Under the pieces are notes generated by a model. The model had not been told where the DNA came from and did not search any database. It saw only the letters and a program-made list of their open reading frames with translations. From Anaerolineae bacterium (GTDB lineage: Bacteria; Chloroflexota; Anaerolineae; 4572-78; J111), in contig JAJVIM010000022.1 of assembly GCA_022071955.1 (NCBI GenBank), forward strand, positions 124,001 through 188,000: DNA of 64,000 bases, in the 5' to 3' direction. This document shows positions 25,063 through 33,286 of this stretch, piece after piece (within the stretch, counting starts at the first letter, position 1; the number at the start of each line of letters is the position of its first letter). The translations under genes were made by a program, and so were the position numbers.

Positions 25063-26042
25063 TGGGCCTCAACCTGAGGCGCCGGTGTTTCGCCGGTGGG
25101 TAGCACGGGGTTGGGCAATTCCAGATACATTAGCGTCCAAACCGCGGATTGGAAAATAAGGAAGAACGCGGAAGCGGCGCTCATCACCAAAATGAGAGCG
25201 ATCAGCGCCAACGGGCCGCCGGTAATCGCCGCCGCCAACCACGAACTGGAAACCAGATAAACCAAACCGGCCGGAATACCGCCCAGCAGCAGCGCCACAA
25301 TCGCCGCCACCGGCAACGCCACAAACAGCGACAACAGCCCCCACAGCAGCCCGGCTCCCAGCATGAGCAGCCAGATCACCAGCACGTCTTTAAAATTCTG
25401 CCGGACAAGCCGCCAGGCATCGCCCAAACTGGCCAGCGCGCCCTGTTCGTCAAGCGTGGAACGCCGCCAGGCCAATTCCTGAAACGGGGCAATAAAGGCG
25501 CTAACGGCAATCAGCAGCAGCACCACAAACAAAACCAGAACGATGGTCAGCACAATGGCCATTACCGACGCGGTTGTATCACCGCTGATGAGCAGCAGCA
25601 GCGGCGACAGCGCCAACAAAATCAAAACGATGCTCACAATAGCCACGGGAATGCCAATGACCAGCCCCACCAAAAACAGTCGCCAGGCCCGGCGCGACCA
25701 GCCAAAGCGCCAGCCATCGCGGATGGTGACGGCTTCGGTTTGGGTAATTTGCTGCACCATCCCAATAAGCGCGGTGCGGCTAACGGCGCGCACTACCGCG
25801 CCCACAACCGTCAAAATTAAAACCAAACAAACAACCAGCCCAATAATGGCGATGAGCGTGCCGGGGTCAATATCTGGCATGTCGCCGGCGGGGAAGTCAA
25901 AATTGCTATTATTGCCACTCGGCATTCTAAAGTTGCCGCCACTGCCGCCGCTGCACAGCGCCAGCAGAAAACCAAACAGCCACAAGGCCCGGAATCGCCA
26001 CGAAATTGTCAGCGCCCGCTTCAAGAGTTCGGTGTGTTTCAC
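25059..26042 (-). CDS. Multi-pass membrane protein of unknown function
   Basis: 327 aa with about six hydrophobic segments and a Gly/Asn/Ser-rich loop after the first ('GSGGNFRMPSGNNSN'). The arrangement (long hydrophobic stretches around residues 65-90, 120-160, 170-200, 235-300, with 'WRLVRQNFKDVLVIWLLM' and 'FQELAWRRSTL') resembles DUF4013/YciC-like membrane proteins common in actinobacteria and Chloroflexota. GTG start with AGGATAACC upstream. It overlaps mevalonate kinase. No function is known. Confidence 0.75.
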   Translation of the reverse strand: MKHTELLKRALTISWRFRALWLFGFLLALCSGGSGGNFRMPSGNNSNFDFPAGDMPDIDPGTLIAIIGLVVCLVLILTVVGAVVRAVSRTALIGMVQQITQTEAVTIRDGWRFGWSRRAWRLFLVGLVIGIPVAIVSIVLILLALSPLLLLISGDTTASVMAIVLTIVLVLFVVLLLIAVSAFIAPFQELAWRRSTLDEQGALASLGDAWRLVRQNFKDVLVIWLLMLGAGLLWGLLSLFVALPVAAIVALLLGGIPAGLVYLVSSSWLAAAITGGPLALIALILVMSAASAFFLIFQSAVWTLMYLELPNPVLPTGETPAPQVEAQ

Positions 26043-26121
26043 AAGGTTATCCTGTCATTTAAATTTTTAAGAACCGGCCCTATCTTACCACAGAGTTGGC
26101 GGTGTGGGTAACATGGCGTTT

Positions 26122-26157
26122 AAAACAAAAAACGGGCAATCCAATGCAGATTGCCCG
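26122..26157 (-). terminator. Intrinsic terminator of the 116-aa gene
   Basis: Stem CGGGCAATC (26133-26141) / GATTGCCCG (26149-26157). On the minus strand it is followed by a T-rich tract (TTTTTTGTTTT). Confidence 0.88.
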
Positions 26158-26178
26158 CAAAAATAGCGCTATGGTTTT

Positions 26179-26529
26179 TCAGGCGGCAACTTGTTTTTGG
26201 TCGGCGCCTATTTTTTCAAGATAAAGTTCAACTTCTTTGCGAGACTTGCTGAAACGGCGAACAAGCTGCTGGTCGGTATCGCGCAACGCGTTGATGGTTC
26301 GTTGCGAACAGGCCGCGCAGCCCAATGCCGCTTTGTAGCTGCCCAGGTCGCAATTGAGGCAATCGCACAACTTGATCATCATATGCGAAAACGCCAGCGC
26401 GTCTTCGTGGGTTTCGGGCAGGGCCGCCACATATTCCGTGAGTTCTTTCCACTGTTCGCCTTTGAGCTTTTTCAATCCGCTGACCCGGGAATGTGGAAAC
26501 AAAATTTCGCACCGTGAGTACATGTTCAT
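26179..26529 (-). CDS. Small cysteine-containing protein of unknown function
   Basis: 116 aa, soluble. It holds a cluster of Cys ('CDCLNC' and 'CAAC', about residues 54-73) in a helical, charged context, followed by a likely coiled coil (about 85-110). The pattern could bind zinc or an Fe-S cluster. It is monocistronic: its own terminator lies at 26122-26157 and two promoters lie upstream (26649-26677 and 26751-26779). I do not recognise the family. Start 26529 or the ATG at 26523 (AAGGATAA upstream). Confidence 0.7.
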   Translation of the reverse strand: MNMYSRCEILFPHSRVSGLKKLKGEQWKELTEYVAALPETHEDALAFSHMMIKLCDCLNCDLGSYKAALGCAACSQRTINALRDTDQQLVRRFSKSRKEVELYLEKIGADQKQVAA

Positions 26530-26628
26530 TTATCCTTATTTACCTTTTCACTTGAGTTAACAGCCCAGCCGAAAATCCCGTTTACAACCAGACTGATTTT
26601 AGCATTGATTCATCGGGCCAGGCCCGAC

Positions 26629-26684
26629 AATATTTTTGACAACCGATGAGTATAAATAGCCCAAATCAGTTTGTCAAAAATATT
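26629..26684. promoter_or_regulatory. 14-bp inverted repeat around the proximal promoter
   Basis: AATATTTTTGACAA (26629-26642) and TTGTCAAAAATATT (26671-26684) are perfect arms 28 nt apart. They enclose the -10 and overlap the -35 and predicted start of the minus promoter, so they could be an operator. No regulator is identified. Confidence 0.6.
26649..26677 (-). promoter_or_regulatory. Proximal promoter of the 116-aa gene
   Basis: On the minus strand, TTGACA (26677-26672), 17-nt spacer, TATACT (26654-26649): the same hexamers and spacing as the crtI promoter. Predicted start near 26642; leader about 113 nt. Confidence 0.8.
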
Positions 26685-26750
26685 TTTCATTTATTAGGCA
26701 ATTCCTCCGGGCGATTAACTCAACAAGGTAAAACCACACAGAGTAGGATA

Positions 26751-26779
26751 AGCATAACCAAGTTACAACGGGTTGTCAA
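26751..26779 (-). promoter_or_regulatory. Distal promoter of the 116-aa gene
   Basis: On the minus strand, TTGACA (26779-26774), 17-nt spacer, TATGCT (26756-26751). Confidence 0.65.
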
Positions 26780-26842
26780 GGGGGATTTTTGGGCAATCAC
26801 TGGCGGCACGGTTTAAAGTTGTGCTAACTGTGCCCGCGTCTT

Positions 26843-27847
26843 CTATTCAGATTTTTTTTGCGATTGGCTGCTGCGGGGAATCCGTTTGAGCACCATCAGA
26901 TCGTTCTCATTGAGTTCATTCCCGCCTGACGCCGGCTGAATATCCACCGGTTTGGCTTCGATGAGCCGGGGCGGGTTGGCATCAAATTGCAGGTTCACCT
27001 GCCCCCGGCCGCTTTCCTGCAACTCGTATTCCACATTGGCGCCGTAGCCGCGCAGATGTTCCATTACAATAGGCCGAACATTGGACATATCGACGCCGGG
27101 GATGGACCCCAATATTTGCGACAAAACCGCATCGGACATTTCCGGGAAGGTATGTTTGAGCTGCACGCCGTATTGAATGAGTGTTGGCCCGCTGATATCC
27201 AGCCCTCGCTTTTGCTGCAAGGCTTTGATGATTTCTTCCGGGATACCGCGCCCCACCAACGTGATGGGCTGGTCTAACAGCAGAATCACGCCGATGGTGG
27301 GCAGCGTTTGGCGCAGCCGCTGGGCAATGCCATCGATCAGGGCGGTGTAGCGCACACTGCCCGGAGCCAACGCGATGACGCCGTCAAAGGTAGAGGCGTA
27401 ATCTGGCATGGGGTACTGTTGCTGCAACAGCGTTACCTGCTTAACCAGCGCTTCACGCATTTTTACTTCAACCTGGTTGTGGCGTTCGGCTTCGGTCATT
27501 TGCACCAGCCGGGTCAGCAGCGCCCGGTCGCTGCCGGCTGCCTCCACCGGATCGGAACGATACCACAGGTTGAGGGTGAAATCGTTGGGCACGCCAAAGG
27601 CAAAAATACCCGCCACGGTCACGCTAACCGGGTGGTCTCTAACTTCTATCGTTTTGATTACCCGGTCGATTTTGGGATAAACCCGCACCACTCCCGGCCC
27701 AACCACGCGATTGAATTTGCCCAGCCGGTAAATCACCAGCCGTTCTTCGTGGCGCACCACCCGCGATGCGGATGAAAAAAACCAAACAAGCACAATGACG
27801 CCAATAATCACCAGGCAACCGAGGCTAACAATTGTAAGGGTATCCAC
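26843..27847 (-). CDS. SPFH/Band 7 (stomatin-flotillin) membrane protein
   Basis: 334 aa with one N-terminal membrane anchor (about 5-25) and an SPFH-like domain ('HEERLVIYRLGKFNRVVGPGVVRVYPKIDRV' with 'TIEVRDHPVSVTV') up to about residue 160. The region after that is helical and ends in a charged, Gln/Ser/Lys-rich tail. Such proteins oligomerise on membranes, form microdomains and recruit proteases or ATPases. GTG start with AAGGAG 7 nt upstream. It follows the AAA ATPase gene after 11 nt, so the two are one operon. Confidence 0.82.
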   Translation of the reverse strand: MDTLTIVSLGCLVIIGVIVLVWFFSSASRVVRHEERLVIYRLGKFNRVVGPGVVRVYPKIDRVIKTIEVRDHPVSVTVAGIFAFGVPNDFTLNLWYRSDPVEAAGSDRALLTRLVQMTEAERHNQVEVKMREALVKQVTLLQQQYPMPDYASTFDGVIALAPGSVRYTALIDGIAQRLRQTLPTIGVILLLDQPITLVGRGIPEEIIKALQQKRGLDISGPTLIQYGVQLKHTFPEMSDAVLSQILGSIPGVDMSNVRPIVMEHLRGYGANVEYELQESGRGQVNLQFDANPPRLIEAKPVDIQPASGGNELNENDLMVLKRIPRSSQSQKKSE

Positions 27848-27858
27848 GTTTGTGCTCC

Positions 27859-28878
27859 TTATCCTTCAAAGGTCTTGAGATAATTGGCCATCAAAGGGCA
27901 AAACCAGTAGATAGCGCCGCCAGAACGTACCAGCAATCCACGCCGCGCCAATTGGCCAATTGTGGCGCTGTCTTCGGGCCGATGGGTTCCCAGAGTTACG
28001 CGCAGGGCCACCTGCTGCTCCTGCCGGTGCAGGTTGGAGAATATCCGCTGGCACTCCTGTTTAATATCGGGGTTGGCGGCGAGTTGAATGGCTTTCAATT
28101 CAGTGGCCGGGGCTTTTTGTTTGATAAAAAAGACCACCTTCAACAACCCGGCATGGCCGCCGGCAAGGTGATAAATATGCTCGAGCTGTTCTTCGCTCAA
28201 CACATTGCCGGTTTTCTGGTTGAGGTGGGCCAGCATTTGCAGGGCATCGGTGCGGGTGTACGGTTCCAGCGCGTAAACATTGTGCCGAAACAGATCGTAA
28301 AATTTGCAGTTTTGCTCCAGATTTTTGTCCCGGCCCAGCACGTGAGGCAGTTGTTTGGTAATCACCAAATAACTCAAATAACCCCGATTGCCGGCGCTGC
28401 GCAGCACGCTCAGCCGCTCCAGTTCGTCGAGCCGCGCTTTTTCAAACACCCGGTCAAAATCATCAAGCACAAACATCACCTGCTGCTCAAGTTCCTGGCA
28501 CACATAATCCAGGCGCGCCTGTAACAGCCGGAAAATGCGCTGGTCTTCCGCCACGGACAAAAGCTCCGGGTTGGGCGAAACGGTGGGCAGGCTCGCGGTG
28601 GCGCCATTGAGCGCGTCGAGCATGAGCACCCACAAACTGTTAAAAGTTCCCTGCCATTGGGTGGCATCGACAATGGGAAAATGCAAACGCGCCACATCCT
28701 GTTCAACGTGCGGCGCGTTTACTTCAATGTCTCGCAAAAAATTAACAATATTTGATTTTCCCACCCCGGCGACGCCCATTAATGCCAGAGACTCGCCCTG
28801 TTTGGCCGAGTTAATGATTAACTCAATCTCATCGCGGCGATAAAGTGTAGAGTAGCGCGGAACACCATTTTGTGGCAT
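27859..28878 (-). CDS. AAA/STAND-like ATPase (Cdc6/Orc1-like)
   Basis: 339 aa with one ATPase core: Walker A 'LMGVAGVGKSNIVNFL' (about 33-48), Walker B 'VMFVLDDFDRV' and a sensor-like 'YLVITKQLP'. The C-terminal 120 residues look like a winged helix ('HRPEDSATIGQLARRGLLV'). The arrangement of an ATPase plus winged helix resembles Cdc6/ORC-like or STAND modules in Chloroflexota; it is not a plasmid initiator, as no origin is seen. It is co-transcribed with the SPFH gene and diverges from the kinase-fusion gene at 29176. Confidence 0.78.
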   Translation of the reverse strand: MPQNGVPRYSTLYRRDEIELIINSAKQGESLALMGVAGVGKSNIVNFLRDIEVNAPHVEQDVARLHFPIVDATQWQGTFNSLWVLMLDALNGATASLPTVSPNPELLSVAEDQRIFRLLQARLDYVCQELEQQVMFVLDDFDRVFEKARLDELERLSVLRSAGNRGYLSYLVITKQLPHVLGRDKNLEQNCKFYDLFRHNVYALEPYTRTDALQMLAHLNQKTGNVLSEEQLEHIYHLAGGHAGLLKVVFFIKQKAPATELKAIQLAANPDIKQECQRIFSNLHRQEQQVALRVTLGTHRPEDSATIGQLARRGLLVRSGGAIYWFCPLMANYLKTFEG

Positions 28879-29038
28879 GTGAGATTCTCCATTTCAACTT
28901 GCAATCATTTCCGGTAGCGCGGCTCTTCCTAACAATACGTAGACAACAGCAACCATCATTGTTTAACAGTTTTTGCGCTTGCAATTTGGATTGTTAAACG
29001 GGATTTACGGGGTAATTTAGCCTGATACATAAACAAAT

Positions 29039-29066
29039 TGGCTTTGGTATCAGAGTACTATATAAT
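29039..29066 (+). promoter_or_regulatory. Candidate promoter of the toroid/kinase gene
   Basis: TTGGCT (29039-29044), 16-nt spacer, TATAAT (29061-29066). Predicted start near 29073. Overlaps the opposing promoter below. Confidence 0.6.
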
Positions 29067-29080
29067 TGAGTCAGTGTCAA
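29052..29080 (-). promoter_or_regulatory. Candidate promoter of the AAA/SPFH operon
   Basis: On the minus strand, TTGACA (29080-29075), 17-nt spacer, TACTCT (29057-29052). The two divergent promoters overlap, so RNA polymerase cannot occupy both, which would couple the operons. Confidence 0.6.
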
Positions 29081-29175
29081 CCGCCTCAGGTCTCAGTCAA
29101 AACCGGCAAATACAGGCTTTTTTGGGGGATTAGCGCCATTGCCTGACAATGTCTGTCAAGGAGGATTTTAACGCC

Positions 29176-31776
29176 ATGCACCCATTTTTTCAACAAAACC
29201 CGTTTATTCCAACCGCGGCGTCGGATATTGAAAATGATGCCGAGCTGGCGCTGCATCTGGTAATGTTTTTGCTGTCAACCCAAAACCCAGATGACGGGGT
29301 TTGGCGAGCGCCGCACGTGGGCGGCACGCTGCGCAACACCTGCCACGCGCTGGAAGCGCTGCACCTGCTGGGGCTGGAAAATTCGGCCGGAGCGATGGAA
29401 GCCGGTATCGCCTGGCTGGTCAATTTGGCCGATGTGCCCGAAGCCGCCGCCAGCGATGACGACATCATCCGGCTGTACCCCAGCCGTTTCAAAACGCTGG
29501 CCTGGCTCGATCAATTTTCAAACGCCCAGTTAATCCAGGATTTTGAAAGCCTGGACGATTATATTGACCCGCACGATGGCTCGATCCGCGGCATTATGGC
29601 CAACCAGATATTAGCTACCATCATTTACGCCGATTGCCTGCTGTATCTGGATGCCAGCACCACGCTTTCAAAACAGGCCCAGTCTCATCTGGAACAGGCG
29701 CTGGCCACCATTGAAAATCATCTGCGGCTCTGGTTTGACGACCGGGCCAGCAACACCCGCCTGTCGCACTTTGGGCCAAACGACGTGGGCGACCTGAGTT
29801 ACGCCTTTGACGTGCTGTTTCGGGCGCAGCGAATTGCTGTTGACGACGATATTGGCCGGCTGGCGCTCGAAACTTTAAAAAACGCCGTCAGTGACTCCAT
29901 CGGTGTTGACGCCATCACCACCGACGCGCTGTACTGCACCATCCAGCTTGCCACCCACTTTGCCGCCGACGAATCGGCCATTCGCATCGCCAAATCCTTT
30001 ATCAAGCATTTGCGAACCCGTTACCAGCGCCAGGAATTGTACAAAGCGCCCCTGTTTTTTCACCCGCTGGTGCTGCGTGTGCTGGTTACCTTTTACGGCC
30101 GCCGGCTGCGCGCCGAACTCACCCGGCTGATGCTATCCAAAGAAAAACGCCGGCTGGAGCTTCACCGCGAAAATCTGGAGCAGGGTTTAAAAGACGATTT
30201 CACCAACCTGATCAAAAGCCGCTTCAACGTTGAAATTTTAGAAATTCAGCGGCTCACCGGCGGCATTACCAGCGCCAACCTGTTCCGGGTAAACTACGCC
30301 CTCAACCTCAGCCCGCTCGACGATATGCGGCGGGTGCAGCTTACCAGCCCCGGCTCGCTGGTGATCAAAAGCGGCTCGCTTGATTCGCTCCAGCGCTCAA
30401 TTACCAGCTACCAAAAACTACCCGCTGCACTCAAACCCTATTTTGCCCGCCACGCCGGCCAGCCTCAATTTCTCAAAGCGATGTCTGATTCGCCGTGCTA
30501 CCTGATTATGGAAGACCTGGCCAACCTGAGCACCTTTCGGGACATCATCATTCGCGTTGACCGCGGGATTTTGTCGAACCGCCAAAAAACGCAGCTCAAA
30601 CAGGCCAGCGACATTATTTGCCAGCAGCTTTTTGCCATTTACAACGCCACCCGCCGCGACGAGTCCAGTTTTTTTGGCACCCAGCTTTCCCGGCTCTACC
30701 TCAGCGACATCGAAGCCAGCCTCATCCGCATGAGCCAGCCCGACAAATTCGCCCATCTCAAATCCTGGTTTCGCGGATTTTGGCTGGGCCACCGCAAATA
30801 CCCGTCCATTGAATATTATCTGGGCAAAATTGACAGCCACAAAGCCAAATTCAAAGTGCCGTACCTGGCGCTCACTCACGGCGATTGCCACAGCCGCAAC
30901 ATTATGCTTAATGACTCTTTGTCCGAATTCAAACTGGTTGACATCGATCACCTGACCGAAGACGGCGATTATCTGTTTGATTTGGCCCGGCTGATTGAAG
31001 ATGTGGCGGTGTTTGGATTTTTGCTGGACGACGGCTACCGCCATCGCCTCAAAAAACGGCAGGTTGAATTTCCAACCGATTCCACCCAGCCCAACGTGAT
31101 TGAAAACCGGGTGCAGTACCCCACCTTTTCCAGCGAAGCCGTGCGCCTGTTTCAAAAACATATGCTCGAGCACCTGCAAGCCCACGCCGAAGCCATCGGC
31201 GACACCTACTGGCAGGAAAGGTTGTGGCTGGCGCTGGCCACCAATTTGCTGGCGCTGGTTTCCAAACAAACTCACAAAGCCTACGCCGCCGTGGTGTACG
31301 CGGAAGCCATCAAAATTTTTGATGAGCTGGTCAACTATCTGGAAGACAACCAGCCGCTCAACAACATTCCCTTCCCCGGCCAACATCCCGGCGGAGTGGT
31401 GGAAAAACGGGTGGGCACCGGCGAAATCACCCTGCCGGCATGGTACCGCCAAAATTCAATGCTGACCAAAATTCATCGCGAGGTAATGGCCATCAATTCA
31501 ACTATAAAATTCAAACTGGCGTCCGGGGGCAAAGTGGTTCGGTATTACGCCGACCAGTCGGCCCAGCCGTTTGTGGTGATCGACTTTAAAAAGCAGCCGC
31601 CGAGCATTTTGCTGGCCAGCGAACCCACCCTGCTGGATGACCCCCACGGGTTGGTGCAGCCGCGGCCCTCCACCAGCGAGCTGCAAACCCTGTTGCGCCC
31701 GGATGACCTGTCTAATCCGGCCGGGGTGATGTATCTGATCAAACAAACCTACCACCGGCAAAGCAACGAGGATTAA
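29176..31776 (+). CDS. Large fusion: alpha/alpha-toroid domain plus APH-type phosphotransferase
   Basis: 866 aa. Residues 1 to about 320 are helical with a prenyltransferase/squalene-cyclase-like repeat ('QNPDDGVWRAPHVGGTLRNT' then 'ALEALHLLGL'), suggesting an alpha/alpha toroid. Residues about 345-660 carry an aminoglycoside-phosphotransferase-like kinase fold: a candidate ATP-binding Lys in 'LVIKSGS' (about 398), the catalytic loop 'LTHGDCHSRNIML' (Asp about 570) and the metal Asp in 'KLVDIDHL' (about 589-591). The last 170 residues are not recognised. The start at 29176 is chosen because AAGGAGG lies 11 nt upstream; an earlier ATG at 29149 has none. Substrate unknown. The inositol-phosphatase-like gene follows after 3 nt. 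Confidence 0.75.
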   Translation: MHPFFQQNPFIPTAASDIENDAELALHLVMFLLSTQNPDDGVWRAPHVGGTLRNTCHALEALHLLGLENSAGAMEAGIAWLVNLADVPEAAASDDDIIRLYPSRFKTLAWLDQFSNAQLIQDFESLDDYIDPHDGSIRGIMANQILATIIYADCLLYLDASTTLSKQAQSHLEQALATIENHLRLWFDDRASNTRLSHFGPNDVGDLSYAFDVLFRAQRIAVDDDIGRLALETLKNAVSDSIGVDAITTDALYCTIQLATHFAADESAIRIAKSFIKHLRTRYQRQELYKAPLFFHPLVLRVLVTFYGRRLRAELTRLMLSKEKRRLELHRENLEQGLKDDFTNLIKSRFNVEILEIQRLTGGITSANLFRVNYALNLSPLDDMRRVQLTSPGSLVIKSGSLDSLQRSITSYQKLPAALKPYFARHAGQPQFLKAMSDSPCYLIMEDLANLSTFRDIIIRVDRGILSNRQKTQLKQASDIICQQLFAIYNATRRDESSFFGTQLSRLYLSDIEASLIRMSQPDKFAHLKSWFRGFWLGHRKYPSIEYYLGKIDSHKAKFKVPYLALTHGDCHSRNIMLNDSLSEFKLVDIDHLTEDGDYLFDLARLIEDVAVFGFLLDDGYRHRLKKRQVEFPTDSTQPNVIENRVQYPTFSSEAVRLFQKHMLEHLQAHAEAIGDTYWQERLWLALATNLLALVSKQTHKAYAAVVYAEAIKIFDELVNYLEDNQPLNNIPFPGQHPGGVVEKRVGTGEITLPAWYRQNSMLTKIHREVMAINSTIKFKLASGGKVVRYYADQSAQPFVVIDFKKQPPSILLASEPTLLDDPHGLVQPRPSTSELQTLLRPDDLSNPAGVMYLIKQTYHRQSNED

Positions 31777-31779
31777 ACC

Positions 31780-32604
31780 ATGACCGACACCGCTTTACTC
31801 CAGCTTTCGCAGCACCTGGCTACTGTCGCCGCCGCGGCCGTCCGGCAGGTTGGCCCCATTTTAGCCGATGCCTTTGGCCCAACAATTAAAGCCACCGACA
31901 AAACCGGTTTTCGTGATTTGGTCACAGAGTACGATCACCGCTCCGAAGAACTGATTTTTGAACACATTTTTCGGCACTACCCCGACTCGGCGGTGGTGGG
32001 CGAGGAGTCCGGGGCGCACGGCAGCGGCGCGGTGCAGTGGTTTGTTGACCCGCTCGATGGCACTACCAACTTTGCCGCCGGCATCCCCTTTTTTGGCGTG
32101 TCTATTGGCGCGGCGCTGAACAACCAGATGCTGGCCGGCGTTATTTTTGACCCGCTCCGCCGCGAGCTGTTTTCGGCCAGCCTGGCCGGCGCGTATTTGA
32201 ACGGGCGGCCCATCCGCGTATCGCCGACCGCCGCCCCGGCTGATGCGGTTCTGCTCACGGATTTCCCCTACTCCGAACAAGCCACCCTGCCCAACGACGC
32301 CGAATTTTTTCATCGGCTGGTCAAAAATTTTGGCAGCGTCCGGCGGCTGGGGTCGGTGGCGCTGGAACTGGCCTATGTGGCCTGCGGCCGGGTGGATGTG
32401 GCCTTTTCCGCGCTGGCCAAAACGTGGGACGTGGCCGCCGGGTCGCTGCTGGTGCGGCAGGCCGGCGGCCAATTCATCCCGCTCGAAAACCTGCACCGGC
32501 GTTTCCAGCCGCCCGTCTGGCCCACCCCGTTTTTTATCGCCGCCAATTCACAGCTTAAAATTGAAGAGACAATGCTCACGGAGTTGCTGGTAAATACACC
32601 GTAG
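31780..32604 (+). CDS. Inositol monophosphatase-family phosphatase
   Basis: 274 aa. All IMPase metal motifs are present: 'VVGEESGAHG' (GEES), 'WFVDPLDGTTNFA' (DPLDGTTN) and 'TWDVAAGSLLVRQAGG' (WDxAAG). A lithium-sensitive, Mg2+-dependent phosphatase is expected, acting on inositol-1-phosphate, a sugar phosphate or PAP. It starts 3 nt after the toroid/kinase gene, so it is probably translationally coupled. One simple model is a kinase and its opposing phosphatase on one metabolite (inference). Confidence 0.9.
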   Translation: MTDTALLQLSQHLATVAAAAVRQVGPILADAFGPTIKATDKTGFRDLVTEYDHRSEELIFEHIFRHYPDSAVVGEESGAHGSGAVQWFVDPLDGTTNFAAGIPFFGVSIGAALNNQMLAGVIFDPLRRELFSASLAGAYLNGRPIRVSPTAAPADAVLLTDFPYSEQATLPNDAEFFHRLVKNFGSVRRLGSVALELAYVACGRVDVAFSALAKTWDVAAGSLLVRQAGGQFIPLENLHRRFQPPVWPTPFFIAANSQLKIEETMLTELLVNTP

Positions 32605-32653
32605 CGCGCGCTGTGCAAAACAAACCTGCCTTTTTGGTCTCGCGCCACAAATA

Positions 32654-32686
32654 AACCGGAGCGGGGATGATCCCCGCTCCGGTTTT
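32654..32686 (+). terminator. Intrinsic terminator after the phosphatase gene
   Basis: Stem AACCGGAGCGGGGA (32654-32667) / TCCCCGCTCCGGTT (32671-32684), loop TGA, followed by TT. It lies between convergent genes. Confidence 0.85.
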
Positions 32687-32729
32687 GCGTTGGCCTGACC
32701 GGGCCAGAAAACTAACAATGGAAATAGGC

Positions 32730-33269
32730 CTACCGGCGCGGCACCCGTTCATCGAGCCAGTTATCAAACGCTTCCGGCGCTAACTCGCCGACTACGCGCA
32801 AGGCAATGGTGCCATCCGGCGCAATTACAAACGTGCGGGGCAAAGAGCGGGCCTGATACATGAGCAGGGTGATGTCGTCGGGATTCATCAAAATTGGAAA
32901 CGAAATACCGTAGCCGGTAACAAATTCGGATACATCCGCCGGCGATTCCTTTAAATTGACGCCCAGCACCACCAGTTCGCGCTCGGCAGAGAGGCGTTGC
33001 AGGTACGGCATCTCTTTAACGCATGGCGGGCACCACGTGGCCCAAAAATTAACCAGCACCCACTGCCCGCGCAGCCCGTCCAGCGAGAGGGTATCGCCGG
33101 CCAGGGTGGTCAGCGTAAAATTGTGGGCCGCTTCCGGCTCGGCGGGCGCATCCATCCGCCCGGCCTCCGGCGAATGCGCCCCGGCCTGGGTTAAAAAGCG
33201 GGCGCTGGCCAGATAACCGCTGGCGGCGGCCAGCAGCACTAGCACCGCAATCAATCCAATTCGGCGCAC
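32730..33269 (-). CDS. TlpA/ResA-type membrane-anchored thioredoxin
   Basis: 179 aa. An N-terminal membrane anchor ('LIAVLVLLAAASGYLA', about 5-22), then an AhpC/TSA-type thioredoxin fold with 'GQWVLVNFWATWCPPCVKEMPYL' holding the WCPPC active site, 'LGVNLKES' and the cis-Pro region 'SLPRTFVIAPDG'. Acts outside the membrane in thiol reduction, for example cytochrome c maturation. The GTG at 33269 is chosen because AAAGGAG lies 6 nt upstream. It lies 17 nt after the sugar-permease gene, on the same strand. Confidence 0.9.
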   Translation of the reverse strand: MRRIGLIAVLVLLAAASGYLASARFLTQAGAHSPEAGRMDAPAEPEAAHNFTLTTLAGDTLSLDGLRGQWVLVNFWATWCPPCVKEMPYLQRLSAERELVVLGVNLKESPADVSEFVTGYGISFPILMNPDDITLLMYQARSLPRTFVIAPDGTIALRVVGELAPEAFDNWLDERVPRR

Positions 33270-33286
33270 AGGCAACTCCTTTCCGC

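Larger units (their letters stand above)
26530..26842. other. 313-nt regulatory region with two promoters and an inverted repeat
   Basis: Separates the small Cys gene from the SPFH gene, both on the minus strand. It contains tandem TTGACA promoters reading left and a 14-bp inverted repeat around the proximal one. No gene is seen in either strand. Confidence 0.75.

Noticed and set aside
27859..28878. Cdc6/Orc-like ATPase as a replication initiator or plasmid marker
   Set aside because: No origin-like repeats adjoin it, and its partner is an SPFH membrane protein.
29176..31776. Lanthipeptide synthetase identity for the toroid/kinase fusion
   Set aside because: The domain order is reversed and no LanC zinc ligands are evident. 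No precursor peptide gene is seen nearby.
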